Assembly (NCBI GenBank): GCA_014859965.1
Contig: JACZKQ010000131.1
Location: 1-64,000, forward strand
Direction: 5' to 3'
Source of the DNA: Phycisphaerae bacterium
Lineage (GTDB): Bacteria; Planctomycetota; Phycisphaerae; Sedimentisphaerales; Anaerohalosphaeraceae
Length of the DNA stretch: 64,000 bases
The translations under genes and the position numbers were made by a program. The notes beneath the pieces were generated by a model that saw only the letters and a program-made list of their open reading frames with translations, did no database searches and had not been told where the DNA came from. Positions 1 to 8,845 of this stretch are shown here, piece by piece. Positions within the stretch are counted from its first letter, which is position 1. Each line of letters starts with the position of its first letter.

Positions 1-153
1 GTATGATGAGGAGGGGCGGCGGTTTTTCTTTGGGGAGGCGGGGTGAGGCGGCGTGCGGATGGTGCGTGTGCGCGGCGCGCGGCGGGTCGGCAGTGTGTTT
101 AGAGAGAAGATGACAACGGCAGGGTCGCATCGGCGGCAGTAAGGAGTTGGCAG

Positions 154-1881
154 ATGTTCGGAGTGCAGGCATTCGACTGGGCGATCATTGTTGTTTATCT
201 GGTGGGGATTACGGCGATCGGGCTGTGGGCGGCGCGGCGGGTCAAGAGTGCGGCGAGTTTCTTCATCGGCGACCGGAAGTTCGGCAAGTGGATGATGATG
301 TTTTTCATGTTTGGGACGGGGACGCATTCGGATCAGGCGGTGGGGGTTGCGGCGCAGACGTATAAGGTGGGCGTGTCGGGGATATGGATCGAGTGGCTGT
401 ATCTGTTTGTGACGCCGTTTTACTGGCTGATTGCGCCGGTGTTTCGGCGGATGCGGGCGGTTACGACGGCGGATTACTTCGAGATGCGCTACAATCCGAG
501 CGTGAGTATGCTGTTCGTCACCATCGGCTTGCTGCAACTGACGTTCTTTATCGGCATGATGCTCAAGGGGACGAGCGCGATGCTGATGGCGGTGACCGGG
601 GGGATGATCAACCAGTATGCGGCGATCGCGGCGATGACAGTTATGTTTGTGGCGTACGGGATTGCCGGCGGGATGGCGGCGGCGATTTTTACGGACCTGG
701 TGCAGGGGTTGCTGACGGTTATCCTGTCGTTCATGATTATTCCGTTTGCGGTATCGGCGGCGGGCGGGATGAGCGGTCTGCGGGAGCAGATTGCGAGTGC
801 GGACATGCTGAAGCTGGTTGCGCCGGGTGGGATCACGATTTTTTACGTGGCGATTGTTTCTTTCAATGCGCTGGTGGGTTGGGTGACTCAGCCGCATACG
901 ATGGCGAATTGTGCGGCGGGGCGGACGGAGATTGAAGGCCGCATCGGGACGACGTGCGGCATGCTTTTGAAGCGGATCTGCATCGTCGCGTGGATGTTCA
1001 CGGGGCTGTTTGCGATTGCGGTGCTGCCGGAGCTGCGGAAGGAGCAGATCGATCAGACTTACGGGCTGATGGCTCACAAGCTGCTGCCGACGATCGCGCC
1101 GGGTTTGATCGGGCTGTTTATTGCGAGCATGCTGGCGTCGGTCATGAGTTCGTGCGATGCGTTCATGGTGGCGTCGGCGGGGCTGTTCACGGAGAACTGC
1201 TATAAGAAGTTCATGGTGAAGGACAGGCCGGACAAACATTACGTGCTGGTGGGGCGGGTGACGTCGCTGGTGGTGGTTCTGGGCGGCATTCTGTTTGCGG
1301 TTACGGCGGAGAGCATTCTGCACATGATCGAGATTTTCTGGAAGATCGCGGCGATGATGGGGATCGCGTTCTGGGTGGGGCTTTTCTGGCGGCGTGCGAC
1401 GGCTGCGGGCGCGTGGGCGGGGACCTTGATGAGCTTTGCGGCGTGGCTGTTTACGGGCAAGCTTGACTTTGCGGTGCGAGGCGCGAAGGTGGTGCTTTGG
1501 GACTTTAACGCGCAGTTTGCGGATAAGCTTCCGGCGTTCATGGTGTGGGAGGGCAAGCTGCACCTGCCGTGGCAGATGATCATTTACCTTTCTGCTGGGC
1601 TTGTCGGTCTTGTGGTGGTGAGTCTCTTGACGAAGCGTGTTCCGGAGGAGCGACTGGAGCGGCTTTATGCGTGCCTGCGGACGCCGATCGGCAAGGACGA
1701 GCCTGAGGGGCCCGCCTTCACGCTGCCGGCCGGGGTGGAGCCTGCGCCGCGGCGGGTTCTGATTGCCAGCAGGGATTTTGAGATTCCGAGGCCGAGCCTG
1801 GTCGGCATGGCCGGCTTTTTCGGATCCTGGCTGGCGGTGGCGGGGCTGATTGGAGCTGTTTACTGGATCGTTGCTCCGTAG
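154..1881 (+). CDS. SSS-family sodium:solute symporter
   Basis: A 575-residue polytopic membrane protein that reads as a solute:sodium symporter (SSS/SLC5 family, LeuT fold). The first helix (residues about 8-25) is followed by a SAASFFIGDRKFGKW stretch of the kind SSS carriers have after TM1, and by GTGTHSDQAVGVAAQTYK, where family members carry their Na+ and substrate-binding backbone. About 13 hydrophobic segments follow, the last at the extreme C-terminus. The start is well set: AAGGAG at 141-146 lies 7 nt before the ATG. The substrate cannot be read from sequence. With xylanase and glycoside genes downstream, a sugar or sugar acid is a reasonable guess. No strong promoter was found in the 153 bases before it. 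Confidence 0.85.
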   Translation: MFGVQAFDWAIIVVYLVGITAIGLWAARRVKSAASFFIGDRKFGKWMMMFFMFGTGTHSDQAVGVAAQTYKVGVSGIWIEWLYLFVTPFYWLIAPVFRRMRAVTTADYFEMRYNPSVSMLFVTIGLLQLTFFIGMMLKGTSAMLMAVTGGMINQYAAIAAMTVMFVAYGIAGGMAAAIFTDLVQGLLTVILSFMIIPFAVSAAGGMSGLREQIASADMLKLVAPGGITIFYVAIVSFNALVGWVTQPHTMANCAAGRTEIEGRIGTTCGMLLKRICIVAWMFTGLFAIAVLPELRKEQIDQTYGLMAHKLLPTIAPGLIGLFIASMLASVMSSCDAFMVASAGLFTENCYKKFMVKDRPDKHYVLVGRVTSLVVVLGGILFAVTAESILHMIEIFWKIAAMMGIAFWVGLFWRRATAAGAWAGTLMSFAAWLFTGKLDFAVRGAKVVLWDFNAQFADKLPAFMVWEGKLHLPWQMIIYLSAGLVGLVVVSLLTKRVPEERLERLYACLRTPIGKDEPEGPAFTLPAGVEPAPRRVLIASRDFEIPRPSLVGMAGFFGSWLAVAGLIGAVYWIVAP

Positions 1882-2175
1882 AGGGCGGCGGCAACTTTTC
1901 GGCGGCTCGACAGCGGTCCGCAGGTTGCGGTGCGGGGCTTCTTTGTGATTGTTGTTCGGAAGGTTATTGCGGAATCACAGCCGCAGGGGCGGTTCTGTGC
2001 GTGCAGGGAGGTTTTTTAGGCGCCGATGCGCATCGCCCGGCGCGTGCGCAGGTGGGCGCATGTCATGGCCCGTCGGCAAACCCGGGCGGGGGTGAACCCC
2101 GACAGGATGCCCGTGCCACGATGTCGCCAGAGTTTGGTCTCGCACACGTTTTTTTAGTTTTTTTGATTTTTTCCC
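1882..2175. other. Intergenic region without a gene
   Basis: About 300 bases between the symporter and the small RNA promoter. I see no credible coding frame. It holds a GC-rich block with short inverted repeats near 2085-2115 and a T-rich run at 2149-2173, just before the promoter. The T-rich run could help end transcription from the symporter, but the hairpin before it is poor. Confidence 0.5.
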
Positions 2176-2204
2176 TTGCCGGGATCGGGGGTCGGCGGTA
2201 TGCT
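2176..2204 (+). promoter_or_regulatory. Sigma70-type promoter of the putative small RNA
   Basis: TTGCCG (2176-2181), a 17-nt spacer and TATGCT (2199-2204). The expected start of transcription, about 2210-2211, coincides with the first base of the closing stem of the RNA described next, which supports both calls. Confidence 0.55.
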
Positions 2205-2210
2205 ACATGT

Positions 2211-2420
2211 CCCTCAAGTCCTTCCACTTCTGGAAGGCACATAAAAGGTGCTGCTTGAACCTATTACGTAGTTACTCCTCCTCCTCCTCCAACTACAGGT
2301 TTGGAGCAGGACCTTTGCGCATAGTCTGTGTTTTGGGGTCCTTTAACTATTCAATGCTGCCGGGCTACCGTGAAATCGGCGGCTTGCAAGGGGCCAGGGG
2401 GGTGCAAAACGCCCTTTTTT
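2211..2420 (+). ncRNA. Putative structured small RNA with a CCUCC-repeat loop
   Basis: About 210 nt framed by a promoter and an intrinsic terminator, with no credible reading frame. Helices read by eye: a closing stem CCCT-CAAG (2211-2218) with CTTG-CA-AGGG (2383-2392); hairpin 1 CCTTCC/GGAAGG (2220-2237); hairpin 2 with outer pairs near 2253-2262/2297-2307 and a perfect inner stem GTAGTT/AACTAC (2268-2273/2291-2296); hairpin 3 AGGACC/GGTCCT (2308-2313/2337-2342) with a wobble inner stem; hairpin 4 GCTGCCG/CGGCGGC (2356-2383, whose last pair competes with the closing stem). The loop of hairpin 2 (2274-2290) is a run of CTC repeats, complementary to Shine-Dalgarno sequences. The end is GGGTG-CAAAA-CGCCC plus six T (2400-2420). 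The size would also suit 6S RNA, but the branched fold does not. The family is unknown to me. Confidence 0.6.
2400..2420 (+). terminator. Intrinsic terminator of the small RNA
   Basis: A 5-bp stem GGGTG/CGCCC (one G-T pair) with a CAAAA loop, followed directly by six T. It ends the small RNA transcript and leaves the next small gene to its own promoter or to read-through. Confidence 0.6.
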
Positions 2421-2580
2421 GTGGCAGCAAAACAGGTTTTTCGTCTCAAAACGCGGCACTTTACTTAATAATCGCCTTTTTATCAGCCCTTTCTGCAAAA
2501 GAGTGCGTAATACTGCAATATTGCCAGATGCCGAAACGTTGATTATGCAGGGGCAACAGGCTTGTTTAGGAGCTGATGAA

Positions 2581-2862
2581 ATGGACCATGACAATCTCAT
2601 GGGCATAGCGATGTACGTTTGGGAGGTTCGACAGGCCACTCGGGCCAAGGCGCTGGGGCGAAAGGCGCTCGAGAAGGCGATCGAAGAAATGGAGGTTCTA
2701 CGCGACAAGGTTCAAGTGCTCCGCAATTCCACAGGCAGAACGGGCGATCAGAACCTGTTTGTGACGATTGACTCTCTGTTCCAGTTGACAGAGGATGACA
2801 TACTGGACCGACTTGCAGCTATTCCGTCCGGCGTTTACGACCTGCCTCAGTTCAGCGACTAA
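2581..2862 (+). CDS. Hypothetical 93-residue protein
   Basis: A small acidic, probably helical and cytoplasmic protein, MDHDNLMGIAMYVWEVRQ onwards, with no signal peptide, membrane segment or motif that I recognise. An upstream extension to 2419 is possible in this frame, but the ATG at 2581 is preferred because AGGAG at 2568-2572 lies 8 nt ahead of it and the upstream codons look random. The middle (residues 18-50) is charged and could form a coiled coil. It follows the putative small RNA by 160 nt in the same direction. Function unknown. Confidence 0.6.
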   Translation: MDHDNLMGIAMYVWEVRQATRAKALGRKALEKAIEEMEVLRDKVQVLRNSTGRTGDQNLFVTIDSLFQLTEDDILDRLAAIPSGVYDLPQFSD

Positions 2863-3115
2863 AGCCTGCCCGGGGGGGGTGGAGGCGATTTTCACGTAAT
2901 GCATTATCGTGTTTTCTCGCGAAGACACGTCACGTCCGTTAAATCATCAAGCATTTTTGCGCCCGGCTTGTGCAGATTGTTTGTACATGAGGCTGTCTTT
3001 ATCACTTGTTCGGGCGGGACAAATGGTATACAGTAATGCCGTTGGCCGGATTGGACGACTGCTCTTCCGGGCGCGACAACCTTGAATATGAGTGCGGTGA
3101 CCATAAGGAAACGGC

Positions 3116-6100
3116 ATGGATACGGTCGTAAGATTCCGTTTTGACTGGCGTGGAAAGAGCCTGTTCGAAGATGGATACGCCTTGTTGGATCGCCTTGGGC
3201 AGCCGTCGGCACAGACGCTGGGGGACTGCCTTGGACGAACAATGGACCTGATCCGCGAGTACTCGCGAGATTTCTACTATAATCTTGTCGGCAAACGGGT
3301 ATGTCTGCGCGTGGGCGATTCGGAGGATGTGCCGGTCAGGCTGCGGCCGCACGACATTCTGTTAAACCGGCGTCTTTTGGTCGCCGCCGACGGCGACGGC
3401 GATGCAGCATGCGATTTTCTCGTGGCGAACATCGAGCGGGCTTTTTACCACCTGTGTCATCCGTTGTGTCATATCAGCCAGGTGCGGTTGGAGAACCTGC
3501 ATTTTGTCGGTGCGCATCCGGAACTTCTGCAATCGGCGATGCAACGGCTGCGGCACGACGATTTCGGTGCGGAGGGGCGGCTGTGGCTGGCGGAATTGCG
3601 GGAGGTCCAGACGCTGCTGCTGCTGGAGCGATTCTGGAAGTGGTTCGGCGAGCAGGCGGGCACCCGGCGCATTCTTGCTGTAACTGCCCGGCCGGGTCCT
3701 CGGGCCAGGAGCACGGCACGGGAAGTGCTGCTGCGTTATGCGGGGCTGTTTGCGGCCGAATGCGGCTTGTCGCCCGAGGCTGTTGTGCGGCGGATCGCGG
3801 CGTTTCGGCATTTTTTCGTGGAAGAAAATTCGGCCGTTTTCGTCTATCGTCTGGGGCGGCAGGTCCTCAAGGCGGCGCGTGTGTGCCGTGCGGACAGGCG
3901 GGATGCCTGGTCCGGCGCGGCGGCGTGCGCCTCGATGTTTTATCAGGATGTTCGCACGGACCTGTTTCACGATCACGGCCATTACATCGGACCGTGGCTG
4001 GAGCAGTTGAAACTTCAGAGCAAGGATTATTCGTTCGAAGCGCTGAGTCGGATGCTCCAGTCGGAGGATCTGCACACCGTCAATACGGCGGTCGACGATC
4101 TGGCGGACAGGATTCGTCATCATCAGCCGAACGGTTCTTCGCTGCGTCTGCTCTATGCGGCGCTCTATTACTGGCATCGCAACCGGCGGGATATCAGCCG
4201 CGCGGTGGATCTTCGGGTCGGGAAAATCCTTGAGGACGTGCTGACGGAAAGGCCGGCCTCTTTTCCCCCGTCGCGGGTCAACCGCAGCATTTTTCGGGGC
4301 GAGCCCGTGTGCGTTCAGGTGCAGATTCAGAAGCCGTATCGCATTGCCCGAGACAACATGGCGGCGCGTGTGCAGTGGGCGATTAATGGGCATCGCAAGA
4401 AGCCGGTGGCGATGGAACTCGATACGCCGGCGAGCCACGCTACGCAGCTTGTCTACCGGACACTGCTTCCCCGTCGGACAGGCTGGATTCATTATGCGGT
4501 GCAGATATCGCACGACGGCGGAAAGACCTGGCATTATGAGAAGTTCGATTCGCGCGCCCAGGGCCTTCTCAAATCGGTGGCCGACGAGCGGGGCCAGCGG
4601 GTGCTGAGCTTCTACTGCGACACGTTCAATCTGAAGCTGGACGCAGATTGGTCGCCGGTGCGGGACGCGGCGGGGGCGTACGTCTACGGCACCTTCGACG
4701 ACCTGGCGGCGCAGCTGCCGGCGATACGGGCGGAAGGCTACACGCGGATTTATCCGCTGGGGGCGCTGGAGTTGGGCTGGGCGGGCGAAGCAGGGCCCGA
4801 TCCGTCGGTGTTTTCCATCTGGGACGGCAGAACGGTGCGGCGGGATATGGGGGGGCTCGAAGGGCTGCTGCGATTGCAGGCGAAGGCCAAAGAATTGGGC
4901 ATGAAGGTGCTGCTGGACGTGGTGTCGCATTTCTCGCGGGCCAACGCGGAGTACCCTTACGATATGCCGGTTTATATCGCCGACTCGGAGGGGCGGCTTG
5001 CTCGCCGTGCGGGTTGGGACGGCGAATGGGATGAGTGGCGCGACAGCTTCATGGTGAATATGCGGGACTTCGAAAACGTCGAGCGTCTTGCGGTGCTGTG
5101 CGAGGACCTTACTCGTCTCGGGTTCGGCCTGCGTTTTGACGTGGGACACGGCTTCGATACTGTTTTTCCGGTGGACGAGAGTCTGGGCGGTCTGCCTCGC
5201 ACATTGGGGCAGGTGGTCACGCCGGGTTTTGAGCCGATGGACTTGCGCGGCACGTGGGAGCCGAACATCGCCATGCTGTACATCTGCTACCGGGTGCAGA
5301 AGAGCGTGCCGCAGGCGCTGCTGGCGTACAGCGAGCAGTGGCACGGCAACGAGGCCCGGATGATCAAATCGGGGACGATCCCTTATAACGCGATTATCAA
5401 GAATCTCGAAAACATGCGCAGCGGTCAGCCGGTCGACGCGTTTATGGGGCTCAACGACAATCTGGCGTACGTGGCGCGCGTGCTGGGGCAGTGCGGGGGG
5501 CAGACGCTGTCGCTGTTTAACACGCACGACGAGGAGGCGCCGGCGAGTAATTACCAGAACATGATCTGGCCGGCGGCGGCGTTTCTGGTGTTCAGCAGCT
5601 GCGGCCCGCTCATGTACCATATCAGCCGGCTCCCGGACGAGCGGGTGGGGTCGTATCACAAGCGCTTCGACATGGCGTATAACGAGTGCTGGAAACACTG
5701 GGTCAACAACCGGTTCACTCACCCGTGGGCCGAGGAGTCGCGGTCGCGCGAGGCGATCCTTTCGGCTTACCCGCTGCTGCGGGGGGTGGGTGCGTATTTG
5801 CGTGCGCTGTACAACTTCGTGGACGCCCATCCGGCGCTGACGAAGGGGATGATCCATCCGGTCCCCACGAACAACGACCGGATTGCGGCGTTTATCCGCT
5901 CGCACCAGGATCAGCGTTTTCTCTGCGTTTTTAATTTCCCCAACCCGGTCGGACAGGGGCAGCAGGCGGTGATGCGGGAGTTCAATTTTCCGGTGCGTTT
6001 CTCGGAATGCCGGCCGGCCCTGGAAAAACTTCAGGTGGATGCGGTCTACGAATTTCGCGAACGGTACAACAATGTGGAAGGGCGGATGCGCCGGGGTCGG

Positions 6101-8635
6101 AGGGAGTACTGGTCCGGCGAAGAACTGACGCAGTTGGGATTCGGCGGGGTCCTTGCCCCCGTGTCGTCGCGGGTCTATGAGATTATTTATCGCGATCATG
6201 CTGTTCACGAGAAGAACATCATACCGGATTCCTTCGTGCGGTATTTCCGATACGGCAAAGATGATCGCGTGAAGCACTCTTACATTGCGCTTGCGTTCCG
6301 TCAGGCCATCGCCGAGAAGGGGCGGTTCGAGCGGTTTGCCGAGCTGTTCACGATGACCGTTGCGTGGCTCAATCGCTATCGCCGGTTAGGCATCGGTGAG
6401 TTGGCGCTGCTGCTGGCGGAAATCAGCGAGGCGGAGGCCGACCGGTCGAAGGTGGTCGAATTTCTTCTGCGGATCGCCGTCAACGAAACGGAGGCCCTGG
6501 ACGCCGAAACCGTTCGGGCCGCGGTCAGCGTGCTTCAGTCGCTCAATATCGGTACGCTGGCGCTGGTGTCGCCCGAGTCGCGATTCAGCGGTTCGGCGGG
6601 CGGCGTCGGCATCTATACGACCGACATCGCCGACGTGCTCAGCGAACTGGGTTTTCACGTGGTTATCGTGACGCCGCTGTACGAATGCGACCGGGAGGGT
6701 ATTATCGCCGGGTTCAATCCGCGGTACGAGGGCCACAGCTTCAGCGTGCAGTTCCCTTCGTTCGACGATTCGACGCAGACGATCGGAATCGATCCGATGC
6801 CCGAAGTGGTCAATCTCCTGCGGTCGCGTCTGACGCGTGTGACGCACGGCAAGCGTTCGCGGGTGGACGTGCTGTATCTCGAAAACGCCAAGTACTTTGA
6901 TCGGCCCTATGGGGGATCGACCTCCGAGGATAAGCTGCGCCGCGCGCGGCTTTTGTCGCAGGGGGCGCTGGAGGCGCTGCGCTGCTACAACTACTATCCG
7001 GCTATTATCCAGATGAACGAATGGCCGACGTGGCTGGTGGGGGCGTATCTTACGCACTGGAGCCAATACCGTGAGGACCCGCATTTCGCCGCCACCCAGG
7101 CGTGCAGCATGATGCACAATCCGCATCCGGCCTACAGTATCGTGCTGGATGAGTACAATCCGGCGAAGCGGGATTATTACTGCCGTGTGATCGGGCTGGA
7201 TCCGGCGTTTCACTGGCAGGTCGCGTTCAATCCGGAGAGCCACAGCGGTCACGAACTGGACCTGATGCACGTCATGCTGATGACGTCGCAGTTTGTCGGG
7301 ACGGTCAGCAAGGCGATGCGCCAGCGCATTCTGGATGAGCCCTGGCTGTTCGGCCACGCGCGTCTGTTCACGGAGAAGGCGCGTCACGGGCGTTTTTTCG
7401 CCCGCCGCAACGGCTTCAATATGGCGGCGCGGCAGCGGTTCTGGTTCGGAACGAAGCGGAGCATTCTGGAGACCTACGACAACCGGGCGCGGCGGCGGCT
7501 GTTCAGGATCTGCCTGGAGCGCAAGGGCAGCGCCAAACTGCTCCTGCAGAGCGATCCGCGGATTCGTCTTACGCCGGACGACGCGGCGACGAATCATGTG
7601 ATCTTCGGCATGCTGCACCGGATCAGCCAGCAGAAGGGTTTCGAGCTGCTGGTGGACTGGAAGGTGTATGCGGCTTACGGCGCGCGGTACGTGCGTTATG
7701 AGCCGTGGAACATGAACGGTCCGACCATGCTGGAATATTTTCTGTCGTGTGATCCGCGGGTTCAATTCGTGATTTGCGGGCGGGTGGAGGACAGTCCCGA
7801 CGGTCGGCGTTTCGATATGCATTTCCACCGGATCGCCGGGCGGGAGGACCTGAAGGGGCGCTTCGCCTACCTGCCCCAGGGGGCGCTGCCGCCTTCTCTT
7901 TATCGCAACCTGTACATCGGCAGTCAGTACTTTGTCATGCCGTCGGGCGGCCAGGTGGGGGAGCCGTGCGGCATCAGCCAGCAGGAGGCCCACGCCGGCG
8001 GTACGCCGGTGATCGCGCACCATCAGGACGGCTTGCAGCGGACCGTTTGCGACAAGGACTTCGGCGACACGGCGCATCCGACCAACGGCATCAAGTTCAC
8101 GGGATTCAACGGAGAAGCGCTGCTGGAGGCTTTGCTGGACGGCGTGGAGATTTACTATCACGACCGGCGGCGCAGGTACGCGGGGTCGGACGGCCAGCCG
8201 AAGCGGCTGCGCTATCAGGATATGTGTTTCAATGCGTTCCATACGGACCACCGCTGGCTGCGGCTCCTGCACGACTATATCGATATGTATGCGGAGATTC
8301 TCGGCGCGGCGCTTCCCACGCATCTGGATGCGGCGCGGCTTATTTCGGAAATGCAGTTCATGCACGACGGTCACCTGGGCGACGTCGTTCTGAAGAAGGG
8401 GATGGATATGCCGTGGGCGGTCGATGCGCTTGTGGAGGCGATGGGCAGTGAGATAGTGAGCCTGCGGCGCGCCGCGGCGGCCACTATTTTGCGGCTCAGC
8501 GGCTCGCCGGGCGTTCGCGGCCGGGTGGATATACGGCGGAGACTCCAGCGCGCCGCCGAATCGGGTGCGACACCGCTGCGCGACACCGCCGGCGAGTGTT
8601 TGAAGCTGTTTGAAAAGCAGCGCGTCCAGGGTTGA
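3116..8635 (+). CDS. GH13 alpha-amylase-like / GT5 glycogen synthase-like fusion protein
   Basis: A 1839-residue protein, far longer than either family alone. Residues 1-400 are an unrecognised helical region. A beta-rich stretch (about 395-480, similar in place to the GlgE N-domain) precedes a GH13 barrel with region I DVVSHF (about 601), region II LRFDVGHG (Asp675), region III YSEQWHG (Glu740) and region IV NTHDEE (Asp805). From about 1147 a GT5 starch/glycogen synthase-like domain starts: SAGGVG takes the place of the KTGGLGD ADP-glucose loop, and GEPCGISQQEA gives the E-x7-E pair (Glu1616, Glu1624). The last 100 residues look like helical repeats. Likely role: building or remodelling alpha-glucan storage polymer in the cytoplasm. 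The ATG has AAGGA about 8 nt upstream. Confident on the two domains, not on donor or acceptor. Confidence 0.85.
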   Translation: MDTVVRFRFDWRGKSLFEDGYALLDRLGQPSAQTLGDCLGRTMDLIREYSRDFYYNLVGKRVCLRVGDSEDVPVRLRPHDILLNRRLLVAADGDGDAACDFLVANIERAFYHLCHPLCHISQVRLENLHFVGAHPELLQSAMQRLRHDDFGAEGRLWLAELREVQTLLLLERFWKWFGEQAGTRRILAVTARPGPRARSTAREVLLRYAGLFAAECGLSPEAVVRRIAAFRHFFVEENSAVFVYRLGRQVLKAARVCRADRRDAWSGAAACASMFYQDVRTDLFHDHGHYIGPWLEQLKLQSKDYSFEALSRMLQSEDLHTVNTAVDDLADRIRHHQPNGSSLRLLYAALYYWHRNRRDISRAVDLRVGKILEDVLTERPASFPPSRVNRSIFRGEPVCVQVQIQKPYRIARDNMAARVQWAINGHRKKPVAMELDTPASHATQLVYRTLLPRRTGWIHYAVQISHDGGKTWHYEKFDSRAQGLLKSVADERGQRVLSFYCDTFNLKLDADWSPVRDAAGAYVYGTFDDLAAQLPAIRAEGYTRIYPLGALELGWAGEAGPDPSVFSIWDGRTVRRDMGGLEGLLRLQAKAKELGMKVLLDVVSHFSRANAEYPYDMPVYIADSEGRLARRAGWDGEWDEWRDSFMVNMRDFENVERLAVLCEDLTRLGFGLRFDVGHGFDTVFPVDESLGGLPRTLGQVVTPGFEPMDLRGTWEPNIAMLYICYRVQKSVPQALLAYSEQWHGNEARMIKSGTIPYNAIIKNLENMRSGQPVDAFMGLNDNLAYVARVLGQCGGQTLSLFNTHDEEAPASNYQNMIWPAAAFLVFSSCGPLMYHISRLPDERVGSYHKRFDMAYNECWKHWVNNRFTHPWAEESRSREAILSAYPLLRGVGAYLRALYNFVDAHPALTKGMIHPVPTNNDRIAAFIRSHQDQRFLCVFNFPNPVGQGQQAVMREFNFPVRFSECRPALEKLQVDAVYEFRERYNNVEGRMRRGRREYWSGEELTQLGFGGVLAPVSSRVYEIIYRDHAVHEKNIIPDSFVRYFRYGKDDRVKHSYIALAFRQAIAEKGRFERFAELFTMTVAWLNRYRRLGIGELALLLAEISEAEADRSKVVEFLLRIAVNETEALDAETVRAAVSVLQSLNIGTLALVSPESRFSGSAGGVGIYTTDIADVLSELGFHVVIVTPLYECDREGIIAGFNPRYEGHSFSVQFPSFDDSTQTIGIDPMPEVVNLLRSRLTRVTHGKRSRVDVLYLENAKYFDRPYGGSTSEDKLRRARLLSQGALEALRCYNYYPAIIQMNEWPTWLVGAYLTHWSQYREDPHFAATQACSMMHNPHPAYSIVLDEYNPAKRDYYCRVIGLDPAFHWQVAFNPESHSGHELDLMHVMLMTSQFVGTVSKAMRQRILDEPWLFGHARLFTEKARHGRFFARRNGFNMAARQRFWFGTKRSILETYDNRARRRLFRICLERKGSAKLLLQSDPRIRLTPDDAATNHVIFGMLHRISQQKGFELLVDWKVYAAYGARYVRYEPWNMNGPTMLEYFLSCDPRVQFVICGRVEDSPDGRRFDMHFHRIAGREDLKGRFAYLPQGALPPSLYRNLYIGSQYFVMPSGGQVGEPCGISQQEAHAGGTPVIAHHQDGLQRTVCDKDFGDTAHPTNGIKFTGFNGEALLEALLDGVEIYYHDRRRRYAGSDGQPKRLRYQDMCFNAFHTDHRWLRLLHDYIDMYAEILGAALPTHLDAARLISEMQFMHDGHLGDVVLKKGMDMPWAVDALVEAMGSEIVSLRRAAAATILRLSGSPGVRGRVDIRRRLQRAAESGATPLRDTAGECLKLFEKQRVQG

Positions 8636-8766
8636 TGCGCGATCCGCTCCGGGCGTTTCAAAGCAGACGCCAAATGATATTCCGATAGAAACACTGCTGG
8701 GGCCTCCGCGCGTTCGAAATTGCGGTTTTGCGGGAGGGGTGCGGCCGTGCCGGGGGCGGTCAGCAC

Positions 8767-8795
8767 TTGCAAAATCCATGGGGTTTTTGTATGCT
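8767..8795 (+). promoter_or_regulatory. Sigma70-type promoter of the metallopeptidase gene
   Basis: TTGCAA (8767-8772), 17-nt spacer, TATGCT (8790-8795), giving a start near 8801 and a leader of about 45 nt. The -10 hexamer is the same as at the putative small RNA. Confidence 0.6.
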
Positions 8796-8845
8796 GGGCA
8801 GTCTGTGCATTGTGTGATGGCTGTTTTGCTGTAGGAACCCCAATT

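Noticed and set aside
2085-2130. Possible mobile repeat or REP-like hairpin with CCCGGGC and GGGGT/ACCCC motifs
   Set aside because: Arms are short and degenerate and there is no second copy in the window.
2271-2290. CTC run as a simple-sequence slippage tract
   Set aside because: It lies exactly in the loop of a perfect stem within a promoter-terminator unit, so a functional loop explains it better, though slippage could change its length.
3362-6277. Very long open frame (971 codons) on the minus strand, antisense to the GH13-GT5 gene; another of 797 codons at 6386-8779
   Set aside because: Both are shadows of the GC-rich real gene: Arg/Pro/His-rich translations with no motif, no signal and no ribosome site, while the plus-strand frame has all catalytic motifs.
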